Positions 1 to 9,965 of a DNA stretch of 26,515 nt are shown here, one piece after another. Source of the stretch: Astrothelium macrocarpum (lineage: Eukaryota > Ascomycota > Dothideomycetes > Trypetheliales > Trypetheliaceae); the NCBI GenBank assembly GCA_021030915.1, contig JAGEMR010000230.1, positions 1-26,515 of the forward strand, given 5' to 3'. Below the pieces are notes generated by a model. The model ran no database searches. It was given only the letters and a program-made list of their open reading frames with translations, and was not told where the DNA came from. Within the stretch, counting starts at the first letter, position 1; every line of letters starts with the position of its first letter. A program made the translations under genes and the position numbers.

Positions 1-130
1 TTTATAATATTATATAATTTATTATTATATTATTTAATAATTTAAATAATTAAAATTATTATTATATTTAATTATTAAATATTATATTAAATATTAATAG
101 TATTAATAATATTAATAATATTATAATATA
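1..130. other. AT-rich flank without a recognisable gene
   Basis: Almost pure A/T sequence ending in the TA dinucleotide (129-130) that borders the first transposon. No coding signal or repeat end is visible. It is probably old RIP-mutated sequence into which the element inserted. Confidence 0.6.
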
Positions 131-186
131 ACGTATTCCACAAGCGAGCGGAACATACAAGCGAATAGAATATGAACACCAAAAAT
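131..186 (+). repeat. Left terminal inverted repeat, copy 1
   Basis: Begins ACGTATTCCA and then holds two units beginning CAAGCGA at a 17-bp step (141 and 158). It matches the reverse complement of 1941-1996. The second unit shows G-to-A changes (GAATAGAATATG) relative to the cleaner copies. Confidence 0.9.
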
Positions 187-210
187 TTACCCCACTTATT
201 TCAACACATA

Positions 211-1912
211 ATGTCTGAATATAATAACATATATTCAATTCATAAAGAAATTCAAATATAATTTATAATTCAGATTATTTAAAAAGATCAATTTAATACG
301 AAAAAAGACGTGTTTATAATTTTTAACGTTTTTTATATAATCATATATCGAAGAAATCACGACATTCAATTTAGAATCAATACATAATCCAATTCTTTGA
401 AATTTATAAAAATAGAAAAAAATATGATTATATATCATATATTTGATTTTGATATATAAGAATTTTCTTCTATTTATATCCGAATTCGAAATATCGCAGA
501 TTTATCATTTATTTTATAAAATGAAAAAAAAAAAAGAAAAAAATTGATCTACAAATTTTATTAAATAAAAAACTGAATTTAAAAAAAAATTTAATCAAAA
601 ATTTGATTATTAAAAATATTTATATGAAAATTTTGATATAATTAAAAATTAATTCCGATTAATGAATAATATCAAAATGAAATACGATATATTAAATAAA
701 AATATCTGAAATTTTGATGAAAATGATTTTATAATAAAAATTATTTCAAATATTTTAAAAATTATTATTAATTCAAAAAAATATTATAAATTAAAATAAA
801 TTCAATTAAATAATTATAAATAGATTTTAATGATTTTAAATATTAATAAAATAGATCGAATAATTCTGTTTTTTATTATTTTTTAAAATAAAATTTATCA
901 AAATTTTTAATATAACGAAAATTAATTATTATTTTAATAATAAATTATAATTTTTAAAAATGATTAAATAATAAATAAATTTGATATTAAATGGATTAAA
1001 TATTTTAATATATATATAAAAAAAGAAATTATAAATATATATCATTTATTGATTTTAAATGAATATGAAAATCATAATTTTATAAAATTTGAAAATTTTT
1101 ATAAAAAGAATAAAATAATAATTTTTTATATATCGTTATATTTATCATATTTTTTATAATTATTAAATATGAATTATTTTTCATTTTTAAAGAAAATATA
1201 TTCACGTCAGATTGAAATTTTAATACATAATCAGATCAATCATATCATAAAAATCGAATTTTTATTAATTTTTATTAATATATTTAAAATATTAATTATA
1301 AAAAATCAGATTTTAAAAAATTTTAAAAATATTGGATTTATTCTTTTTAATTTATAAATAATTTTGAATAAATTGAATATTTGATTAAAAATTCCATTAA
1401 AATTATTTTTTCAAAAAATATTTTAAAAATCCAAAATATTAAAAAATATTAAAAAATTTGAATTTCAATTTATATTAATTTTTAAAAAATTTATCGATTT
1501 TTAAAAAAATTCATTAATTGAATTTATTAAAACATTAGAAATTTTTATTAAAAATACATAAATAATGATATATTAATTTAAAATTATGAAAATACGAATC
1601 GAAGAATTTGAAATAATAAATATAATTCATATAAAATATAAAATATATAAAAGAAAATATTTATAAATAAATGAAATTTTAAATAAAAAAAAAATTCAAA
1701 AATTAGATATCACAAAAACTGATAATACGAAATCTAGATATTTGAATATTAGTAAAAATGATAAAATAGAAAATAATATTATTCATCAAAGATACTATAA
1801 AAATTGCGGAAAGATTGGATATAATACCAGAATATATGAAAATAATAAAAAAAAAAATTCTGAATCAGATACAAATAATATAAATAAAATTTCTGATAAT
1901 GGTATTGAATAA
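211..1912 (+). pseudogene. Fot1/pogo-like transposase, RIP-degraded (copy 1)
   Basis: The former frame runs from the ATG at 211 (MSEYNNIYSIHKEIQI) to a TAA at 1910-1912, about 567 codons, the usual size of fungal Fot1-type transposases. It is interrupted by many stops. A stretch open at 1169-1357 carries the typical C-terminal part of the DDE domain (FSFLKKIYSRQIEILI, then NQINHIIKIEFL). Near the end (about 1795-1850) is a zinc-knuckle relic, YYKNCGKIGYNTRIYEN, in which knuckle Cys and His have become Tyr, and the protein ended in a Ser/Asp/Glu-rich tail. The substitutions are those expected from C-to-T and G-to-A mutation. It cannot encode an active enzyme. Short open frames here on the opposite strand are shadows. 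Confidence 0.88.
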
Positions 1913-1940
1913 TTGATGGTTTTTTAATTGAGATGGTAAC

Positions 1941-1996
1941 TTTTTTGGTATTCATATTCCACTCGCTTGTATGTTCCGCTTGCTTGTGGAATACGT
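1941..1996 (-). repeat. Right terminal inverted repeat, copy 1
   Basis: Reverse complement of 131-186, ending TGTGGAATACGT followed by the TA target site at 1997-1998. It keeps CACTCGCTTGT and the GC-rich unit spaced 17 bp from it. Confidence 0.9.
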
Positions 1997-2225
1997 TATT
2001 TTATTTTTAAAATATTTTAATAAATATTAATAAATAAAAAAAATTTAAATTTATTAATATTTAAATTTATTTTTAATTTTTAATTTTTAAAAAAATATTA
2101 TTTTATCTATTTTTTAATCATATAATAATATTATTAATAAAATAATATATTAAATATATAGAATTTTTTATAAATTTTTATATAAATTAATTTTATTTTT
2201 TATTTTAATATTATTTAATTAGATA
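1997..2225. other. AT-rich spacer between two inverted transposon copies
   Basis: About 229 bp of A/T-only sequence including both bordering TA dinucleotides. No gene or repeat end is recognisable. It forms the loop of a near-4-kb inverted repeat made by copies 1 and 2. Confidence 0.6.
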
Positions 2226-2280
2226 ACGTATTCCACAAGCGAGCGGAATATACAAATGAGTGGAACACGAATACCAAAAA
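2226..2280 (+). repeat. Left terminal inverted repeat, copy 2
   Basis: Starts ACGTATTCCACAAGCGAGCG and continues with a second, partly mutated unit (ACAAATGAGTGG) 17 bp further on. It pairs with 4036-4090. Confidence 0.9.
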
Positions 2281-2309
2281 AGCTACCACCTCAATCAAAA
2301 AATCATCAA

Positions 2310-4010
2310 TTACTCAATATCATTATCAGAAATTTTATCTATATTATTTGCATCTGATTCAGAATCTTCTTTTTTATTATCTTCATATATTCTGGTATTA
2401 TGTCCAGTCTTTCCGCAGTTTTTATAACACCTTTGACGAATAATATTATTTTCTATTCCACCACTTTCATCAACATTTAAATATCTAAATTTCGTATTAT
2501 CAGCTTTTGCGATATCTAATTTTTGAATTTTCTTTTTATTTAAAATTCCATTTATTTATAAATATTTTTTTTTGTATATTTTATATTTTGTATGGATTAT
2601 ATTTGTTATTTCAAATTCTTCGATTCGTATTTTCATAATTTCAAATTAATATATCATTATTTATATATCTTTAATAAAAATTTCCAATATTTTAATAAAT
2701 CTAATTAATGAATTTTTTTAAAAATCAATAAATTTTTTAAAAATTAATATAGATTGAAATTCAAATTCTTTAATATTTTTTAATATTTTGGATTTTTAAA
2801 ATATTTTTTGAAAGAATAATTCTGATAAAATCTTCAATCAAATATTTAATTTATTTAAAATTATTTATAAATCAAAAGGAATAAATCCAGTATTTTTAAA
2901 ATCTTTTAAAATCTGATTTTGTATAATTGATATCTTAAATATATTAATAAAGACTGATAAGAATTCGATTTTTATGATATGATTAATCTGATTACGTATT
3001 AAAATTTCGATCTGACACGAATACGTCTTCTTTAAAGGCGAAAAATAGCCCACATTTAATGATTATAAAAAATACGACGAATATGATGATATATAAAAAA
3101 TTATTATTTTATTCTTCTCATAAAAATTTTCAAATTTCATAAAATTATGATTCTTATATCCATCTAAAATCAATAAACGATATATATCCATAATCTTTTT
3201 CTTTATATATATATCAAAATATTTAATTCATTTAATATCAAATTCATTTATTATTCAGCCATTTTTAGAGACTGTAATTCGCTATTAGAATGATAATCGA
3301 TTTTCATCATATCAAGAATTTTGATGGATTTTATTTTAAAAAATGATAAAAAGCAGAATTATTCGATTTATTTCATTAATATTTAAAATCATCAAAATTT
3401 ATTCACGATTATCCGATTGAATTTATTTTGATTTATAATATTTTTCTGAATCAATAATAATTTTTGAAATATTTAAAATAATTTTCATTATAAAATCATT
3501 TTCATCAAAATTCTAAATATTTTCATTCAATATATTATATTTCATTTTGATATTATTCATCAACCGGAATCAGTCTTTAATTATATCAAAATTTTTATAT
3601 AAATATCTTTAATAATCAAATTTTCGATTGAATTTTATTTTAAATTCAGTCTTTTATTTGACAAAATTTATAGATCAATTTTTTCCAATTTTTTTTTCAT
3701 TTCATGAAATGAATAATAAATCTACGATATTTCGAATTCGGACGTAAATAAAAAAAAATTCTCGTATATCAAGATCAAATATATGATATATAATTATATC
3801 CTTTTCTATTTTTATAAATTTCAAAAAATTGGATTGTATATTGATTTTAAATTGAATATTGTGATTTTTTTGATATATGATCGTATGAAAAACGTCAAAA
3901 ATCGCAAACGCGTCTTTTTTCGTATTAAATTGATCTTTTTGAATAATCTGAATTATAAATTATATTCGAATTTCTTTATGAATTGAATGTATATTATTAT
4001 ATTCAGACAT
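2310..4010 (-). pseudogene. Fot1/pogo-like transposase, RIP-degraded (copy 2)
   Basis: The former frame starts at the ATG complementary to 4008-4010 (again MSEYN) and ends at the TAA complementary to 2310-2312. The segment 2865-3053 is open and reads FSPLKKTYSCQIEILIRNQI, matching the 'FSPLKxxYxxQIE' region after the last catalytic acidic residue of fungal pogo-type transposases, followed by a 'GFIPFDL' relic. The knuckle at about 2385-2435 reads RQRCYKNCGKTGHNTRIYED, with only the last Cys changed to Tyr. The tail is acidic and Ser-rich and ends SDNDIE. Numerous stops disrupt the rest. Confidence 0.88.
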
Positions 4011-4035
4011 TATGTGTTGAAATAAATGGGGTAAA

Positions 4036-4090
4036 TTTTTGGTATTCGTATTCCACTCGCTTGTATATTCCGCTCGCTTATGGAATACGT
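4036..4090 (-). repeat. Right terminal inverted repeat, copy 2
   Basis: Carries CACTCGCTTGTATATTCCGC and ends GGAATACGT, followed by TA. Reverse complement of the left end of the same copy with a few transitions. Confidence 0.9.
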
Positions 4091-4690
4091 TATATAATAT
4101 ATTTCCAATAATTATAATAATAAAATTATTTATTTTTGATCTGATATAAATTGGATTAATTATTAAATCAAAATCTATTAAAATGAATTAAAATTTTTAT
4201 ATTTTAAAAATTATGATATTAATCAAAATAAAATAAATAATTAAAAAAAATTATTTAAATATTTTAATATTATAATAATTTATTTATTTTTTTATAGAAT
4301 TTTTAATTAATAATAATAAATTCATCAAAAACTAAATAAATATAATATCGATTTATATAATTAATATAATATCAATAAAAAAGATTTTTTTTAAAATTAT
4401 ATTAAAAAAATAAAATATATTATAACCCTTTTTATATTATAATAAAATTATATTTAAAATATAATTCAGATAAACAATTATATATAAATTTTAATTATTA
4501 TAATCATTTATATAAATGATATATATATATTTTTTTAATTATTATTTATAAAAAAAATTAGAAATTTTTTTATAATCTGATTAATAAATTTCTAATCTGA
4601 TAAATATAAAATTTTTTATATAAATATTGAATCTGATTTTTTAAATAAAAATTTTATATTTAATTGATTTATAAATATTTTTAATTGATA
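4091..4690. other. AT-rich segment between transposon copies 2 and 3
   Basis: About 600 bp of A/T-rich sequence with scattered stops in all frames. No gene is recognised. If the element at 4691-6540 inserted into an older repeat, this stretch could be the left part of that repeat, but no matching terminal motif can be seen at its left side. Confidence 0.5.
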
Positions 4691-4747
4691 ACGTATTGGA
4701 TCAGCGAAGCGGCCATATCAGTGAAGCGGCCGCTTTTTCTTGATACC
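4691..4747 (+). repeat. Left terminal inverted repeat, copy 3
   Basis: ACGTATTGGA followed by two units, TCAGCGAAGCGGCCATA and TCAGTGAAGCGGCCGCT, exactly 17 bp apart. The second unit has one C-to-T change relative to the right end. Confidence 0.92.
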
Positions 4748-4762
4748 ACCATCTCATGTTTT

Positions 4763-6475
4763 TCAATCATTATTTTTATCACTATCCAAATTCCAATCTA
4801 CAGATTCTAAATTTATATCAGATTCTGAAAATTCTTTAATATTCTTTTGATAAATATATATGTTATATTTTGTCTTTTTATAATTTTCATAATATCATAA
4901 AATTGATTGAATTCCTTTTTGATCATTATCATTTCGAATCTTTTTAAATAATTATAATATTTTAGATATATCTATAGCGATCTGTATTATTCTTATATTA
5001 TATTCTATTATATCATTATATTAAATTCGCTTTTTTTTACGTTTTTTTCATTTAATTATTATTTCTAATTATTTTTCAAATTTTATAATACAGGAAATTT
5101 GAAATATATTTTGATATAATATCAATTCGGTATTTTTTATAAATTATAAAAATCTATTTTTAATTTTTAAAAACAATCAAATAAAAGAATTATTTATAAA
5201 TTTATATTACGATTTAAATTTATAAATATTATTTGGAATTTTTAATTATCATATTATTTCTGATAAAAGGAATTCTGATGATATATATAATTATATATCC
5301 AAATGATTTAATATTTTTTACGTATTAATTGGAATTAATTCTAATATTTTAAAAATCTTTCAATAATTTTTTTCTATAAATACGTCAAAAAATATATTTT
5401 TAAAAATTAAAAAGAAATCTTTTTTATTAATATGAAAAATATATCAATATATCAAATTCTATATATTTTGAAAATATTTTAATTTTAAAAATATAAAATA
5501 AATCACATTCAAAAATTGAAAAATATATAAAGAATAAAATAATATATAAAATATGAGAATTTTGTTTTTAAAATAAAAATTTTTGAAATTCTGATTGAAA
5601 TAATTTTCATAACCATTTAAAATGAATAACCGATATTTTCCAATTTGACGCGTTTTTATATATATATTAAAATATTTTAATCATTCTAAATCAAATATAT
5701 TATTGATCTAATCGTTTTTAAAGACTGAAAATTTTTAAATAAAAAATATATCTATTTTTTTATATTAAATAAAAATGTGGATACGTTTTTTATAAATAAT
5801 AAATGATGGAATTATATATCCAATAATATAAATATTCTGAATTATAATAATTCATTCATAATTATCTGATTGAATAAATTAAAATTAAATACATTTTTTG
5901 ATATTAATAATAATTTTTATTGATCTGATAATATCTATTTAAAAACCAATTTTATCGAAATTATGAATATTATTATTAAATATTTTATATTTGATTTTTA
6001 TTTTTTCAATTAATTTAAATTATATATTTATGATTTTTGAATTTTTTTATAATATTTTTTATTAATTTTTTATTCGATTGAAAATTATTTTTAATTTGTC
6101 AGAATATATTATAAATCTTTTAATCCATTTTTTATTCATTGATTTTTTATTATATATATTTAATATTTTATTTGTTATATCTGATATCTCATATAATCGG
6201 AATACAAATCCTTTTGAATTTAAATTAAAAATATATTAAATAATAATTTCTTTTTTATTTATTATAAATTTTGAATAATTGGATTGAATAATAAATTAAA
6301 AAGAAATTTCATATAATTGATTAAAGAATCATTGATATCTGAAATTAAATACTGTTATAATAAATCATAAATTTTTAAATTATTCAGATTTGTAAATTCG
6401 GAATATAAGATCAATTCTGCCTTTTTATTGAATCAATAATATTTTGTGTTATTATTGTATATTATGATGATTCAT
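4763..6475 (-). pseudogene. Fot1/pogo-like transposase, RIP-degraded (copy 3)
   Basis: The frame starts with the ATG complementary to 6473-6475 (MNHHNIQ) and immediately meets two TAA codons where CAA is expected, then another ten residues or so later, the classic RIP outcome of CAA to TAA. It ends at the TGA complementary to 4763-4765 after the acidic tail LESVDWNLDSDKNND. About 571 codons. The knuckle relic (about 4835-4890) reads YYENYKKTKYNIYIYQKN, in which the expected Cys and His positions are occupied by Tyr. More degraded than copy 2. Confidence 0.85.
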
Positions 6476-6483
6476 GAAATGAT

Positions 6484-6540
6484 GGTACCAAGAAAAAGCG
6501 GCCGCTTCGCTGATATGGCCGCTTCGCTGATCCAATACGT
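6484..6540 (-). repeat. Right terminal inverted repeat, copy 3
   Basis: GGTACCAAGAAAAAGCGGCC, then two GCGGCC units 17 bp apart, ending TCCAATACGT and then TA. This is the better preserved of the two ends. Confidence 0.92.
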
Positions 6541-6542
6541 TA

Positions 6543-7741
6543 TATATAATCGAAAATTGGATATAATAAATATTAAAAATTATTCTGAATAAATAATTAT
6601 AATAATCATTTCAATTTTCGGTTTTTTTTCTGATATATAAAAAATAAAATTCTAATAATTATATTTTCATTTCATTCAATATATTAATTTTAATTTTTAA
6701 ATATATTTTTATTCGGATTTTTTATAATATATTATTTATAATAATTCGAATATTGGATTTATATAATAAAAGATAATTTTAATAATTTATAAAAGATTTT
6801 TTTAGATTTTTTTTAATTTATTTTTTAATCAATTTTTATTAAATATAATATTATAAATAATTAAATTTAAATAGATTTAATATTTTTTATATCAAAAATG
6901 ATATTCAAATAATTTAAACTAACGAATAAATTATTTAATAATAATTCAAAAATTTTAAAAATTTTATCGAAATTTATTCTTTTTTAATAAAAAAAAATAA
7001 CGTATTTAATATATAAATAAAAAATTATATTAAATAAAAAATTATTTTATAATTTTAAATAAATAATTATTAAAAAAAAGATATTCAAATATCATTTGAT
7101 TTTATTAAAAAAAAATAAATATTCAATTAAAAAGAATATTTTAAAATAAATTTTTATTTGAATAAATACGTATTAAAAAAAAAATTCAGATTTTATTTAT
7201 TTTTTTATTTAAAATATAAAAAATTTTCGAATTTTAATAATAAAAAAAGGCCAATATAAAAATTAAAATAATAATTAAATAAAAATTAATGATAAATCGA
7301 ATTTTAAATAAAAAAATATAAATAATGAAAATTTCAAAAATGAAAGAATAAAAAAAAAAAAATGATAAAAAAAATTCAAAAAAAAGATTCAAAAAAAGAT
7401 TGAAAAAAAAATCAGAAAAATTTAATAAAAAATTTTCAAAAAAAATAAAATCGGATTTAAATCAATTAATCAGAAATTAAAAAATAAAAAAAAATAATTT
7501 TAAAAATCGAAAATTATTATTAAAATTAAAATAATCATTGATTAAAAGGAAATAATTAAAATCATTATAATATATTCAGATTATATAATCAAATCAATTA
7601 AATATTTTGAATAAAATAAATAATAATCAGATTTTTTTTTTACATAAATTTTAAAAATAATATATTTAAATTTGAAATTGAAAATCCTTATATTGGTGGA
7701 ATAATTAATTATTGAAATTATCGAATTGATCGAAGGTTAAT
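6543..7741. other. AT-rich degenerate region, probable relic of another repeat
   Basis: About 1.2 kb of A/T-rich sequence without intact frames. At about 7330-7480 the plus strand is strongly purine-rich and reads as a Lys-rich stretch broken by stops (for example FKKRLKKKSEKFNKK). G-to-A mutation of Glu codons would give such a Lys-rich relic of an acidic coding region. Just before the island, plus-strand sequence at about 7675-7720 reads IENPYIGGIINY then a stop. None of this identifies a family. The region ends exactly at a GC-rich 17-bp repeat pair (7742-7769) that resembles a transposon end. Confidence 0.5.
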
Positions 7742-7773
7742 GGTGCACGATCTAGTTTGGTGCACGATCACGT
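7742..7773 (-). repeat. Orphan transposon-like end with 17-bp direct repeats
   Basis: GGTGCACGATC occurs at 7742-7752 and again at 7759-7769, a 17-bp step, followed by ACGT at 7770-7773. Read on the minus strand this is ACGT then GATCGTGCACC twice, the same plan as the ends of the three complete families here. It lies at the junction of AT-rich and normal DNA. However, the next two bases are GA rather than the expected TA, and no partner end is visible. Confidence 0.55.
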
Positions 7774-8143
7774 GAAAACGGCTACAATAAGCTAAGCCGA
7801 AAAGGGCACTCGATTCAAGCACGCCACATTTGTTTTTCTGCGAGATGGTCTGATCTGCTGCGCCTCCATGCTCTGATTCGCGTGGCCGTAAAAACTAAGG
7901 CAGACAAGCCTTGGACGTATTTTCATGTGATTTTGCGTGTATATTACCTGCCCCTTAGAAAGAATGCAGCACTTCATTACATGACTACTTTAATTTCGTA
8001 ACTATGATCATGCTCTCATTCGAGCCTTTCTGGTCTTGAGACCACCATCGTTGGGCCTCACAGAACCTGCTGCTTCAACGATATATACGATAGACTACCT
8101 CCTTTATTGCTGAACACGCTTTGCAGAGACAAAACCCAAGACA
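7774..8143. promoter_or_regulatory. Upstream region of the G-alpha-like gene
   Basis: About 370 bp of normal composition between the repeat block and the first gene. A TATA-like ATATATA at 8081-8087 lies about 60 bp upstream of the ATG at 8144, whose context is AAGACAATGCC. A short minus-strand open frame (7792-7977) has no recognisable features and was not called. Confidence 0.4.
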
Positions 8144-9638
8144 ATGCCAAAAGATAAGTCTCATGCTGATGAGAGCGAGAAGCTTGAATTCTCGAAGCAT
8201 GAATGCGGCATAAGTGATTCACTGTTTTCGGTTGACCTCGATACCAAAGAATCGATAATTAGTTGTGGAACCGAAAGCCCGTTCTTAGAGACATCTTCAG
8301 TCTCTCGTTCCAATCGAAAAAGTGTTGCCTCCAAGGCGTGGGAAACCTGCGAGCGCCTATACCAAATTCTTTTGCCAGCAGGTCACCAGGAATCCGTTAA
8401 TTCAGCAGAGTCGCGCAGAAATGCCGAAATCGAAGAGCTGCTCCAGGCATGGGCAAAGGAGAAAGAAAAAGAAGTCACAGTTCTACTTTTAGGTATGCTC
8501 AATGATCTGGTAGATGTGATGTAAGCAGCTCATCTTAGATCAAAAGGATCTGGTGGCGGCGGCAAAGCTACTTTCATGAGACATCTCAGGATTTTATACG
8601 GTGATCCGCTCACAGGAGATGAAAGGAGGGATTGGAGATCCATTATTTTCAAGAATATAGTCACAACCTGTTCGGCGGTGCTACAATACATGCACGAGCA
8701 GCCTGTTGAACTCGAGAGCGTCGATAACAAGGCAAGTGGATATGTTTTTCAACTTCATCTATCGGCATACATTAACTATTTTAGAATCATGCAAATTTTA
8801 TCCTGAACTATTCTGAGAATTACAATGGAGAGATCCTTTCCGGGCCAGCTCTGGAGGCACTGAAGTGTTTGTGGGAAGATGATGGCTATCAGATAGCCCT
8901 CCAACGAAGTCATGAAGATTTGGGACACCTTGCTTGCAGCACATTGGCAATGCAGCAGTAGGTCACCATCTAATGCTCTATTCTCGAGCAACAGTCTAAT
9001 TGTCACTTAGCTACATGAGCAATCTTGAGCGCCTGTTAGACGAAAACTCCCTCCCTCTCGACAAGGACATCTTGCACGCAAGAAAGCGTCTAACTGGGAT
9101 GAGGGAGCTTGGATTCGACCTTGGAGAACGTAAATTTCATCTCCTTGAGTTGGGCGGGTGTCAATGTGAAAGGAAGAAATATATCCATTTCTTCAAAGAC
9201 TGCACAGCTGTCTTTTGCCTTGTGGCAATCGACGAATACGACCATTGTCTCTTCGGAGATGAAAATGTGGTAAGCAGCGGAATATGAGACTCGACCCAGG
9301 ATCACTGACGCATGAATTATGTTCAGATTCGCATCAGAGAAGCACTTGTCCTTTTTGATTCTATTGTTAACTCACGTTGGTTCGCGAATTCAGCTATTGT
9401 ACTCCTTTTTACAAAGGTCGATGTCTTTCGAGAGAAAATTGCATCCGGGAAAAGTCCTATTGGCAAATATTTCCCCGACTACAACGGTCAGCCGACTGAC
9501 ATCAATGGAGCGCAAGAGTTTTTCGCCAGCATGTTCAAGGGCGTTGTTCGTACAACCGATAAAGAAGTGCAAGTCCACTATGTCAACAATTTCGATGCTG
9601 AATCAATCCACGAAGTATTTCGCATTTTACAACTTTAG
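8144..9638 (+). CDS. Divergent G-protein alpha-subunit-like protein
   Basis: Five exons (8144-8492, 8547-8731, 8818-8957, 9011-9269, 9327-9638) join into 1245 nt coding 414 residues. The frame continues across all four introns and matches the G-alpha fold: P-loop region LLLGSGGGGKAT (G117-T125), switch I R249-KRLTG, switch II ELGGCQCERKKYIHFF (271-286), then VLFDSIVNSRWF and LLFTKVDVF. Key residues are altered: P-loop Ser to Ala124, switch I Mg-binding Thr to Leu252, DVGGQ to ELGGC (catalytic Gln to Cys275), NKxD to TKVD (340-343), TCAT to VNNF (397-400). The arginine of switch I and the P-loop Lys remain. The N-terminus has a roughly 85-residue extension and no MG myristoylation motif; the C-terminus stops early at RILQL, missing about ten receptor-contact residues. 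Intron 2 uses a GC-AG pair. Probably expressed but not a normal GTPase; a recent pseudogene cannot be excluded. Confidence 0.85.
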
Positions 9639-9965
9639 CTTTGAGACATCTTATCCTAGCGAATATGCTTCGGTGTCCATCCCAGGTGAATCATCACCCG
9701 CCGGAATCAAATCTGATGTTGGGTTCAGGGGTCTTCCAAGATCCGGGTTTTCTGACTAAAACTTGGGTGGCGAAATTTATCCTGAGCCAATCCCGAGGTC
9801 TCCCAAACATTGCTCAATCATTAGCTTTGTCTTACAAAAGCGGCTTGGGATAGAATGGATTTGTCCCTGACTGTTACGTGTTATTAGGTTTGTAAGGACA
9901 ATCACTGAACAGAACACATGATGGGTACCTGAAGTATAGTTTTGATGCAATGGAGCAAATTGGCA
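9639..9965. other. Convergent intergenic region
   Basis: About 330 bp between the stop codons of the G-alpha-like gene and the HD-domain gene, which face each other. Only the two 3' ends are expected here. No feature is recognised. Confidence 0.5.

Larger units (their letters stand above)
131..1996 (+). mobile_element. Fot1/pogo-like DNA transposon relic, copy 1 (family A)
   Basis: A complete 1866-bp element bounded by inverted terminal repeats that start and end in ACGT and are flanked by TA on both sides (129-130 and 1997-1998), the target duplication expected for Tc1/mariner/pogo elements. Inside is one RIP-destroyed transposase frame on the plus strand (211-1912). A second copy of the same family lies inverted at 2226-4090. 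The interior is extremely AT-rich with TpA excess, while the ends keep GC-rich motifs. This copy is more decayed than its partner. The superfamily call rests on the transposase C-terminal half and the TA target site. Confidence 0.9.
2226..4090 (-). mobile_element. Fot1/pogo-like DNA transposon relic, copy 2 (family A)
   Basis: A 1865-bp element of the same family as 131-1996 but in the opposite orientation, with ACGT ends flanked by TA (2224-2225 and 4091-4092). It is less decayed: the zinc knuckle and DDE C-terminal region keep more of the ancestral residues than copy 1, consistent with a later insertion or fewer rounds of RIP. Confidence 0.9.
4691..6540 (-). mobile_element. Fot1/pogo-like DNA transposon relic, copy 3 (family B)
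   Basis: A 1850-bp element with ACGT ends flanked by TA (4689-4690, 6541-6542) and near-perfect inverted ends of about 57 bp, whose sequence is unrelated to family A apart from ACGTATT and the 17-bp repeat plan. The interior is RIP-saturated. The transposase relic reads on the minus strand. Confidence 0.9.

Noticed and set aside
235..438. Small minus-strand open frame (and its homologue at 3783-3986 plus) as a conserved small gene
   Set aside because: Both lie antisense to the start of the transposase relic in the two copies of the same element, so similarity comes from the element itself.
1..7690. AT-rich block as mitochondrial DNA or a mitochondrial insertion
   Set aside because: It contains complete transposons with TA-flanked inverted ends and transposase relics, and its mutations fit RIP; no mitochondrial gene is recognisable.
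9319..9759. 146-residue plus-strand open frame
   Set aside because: Overlaps exon 5 of the G-alpha-like gene in another frame and has no recognisable domain.
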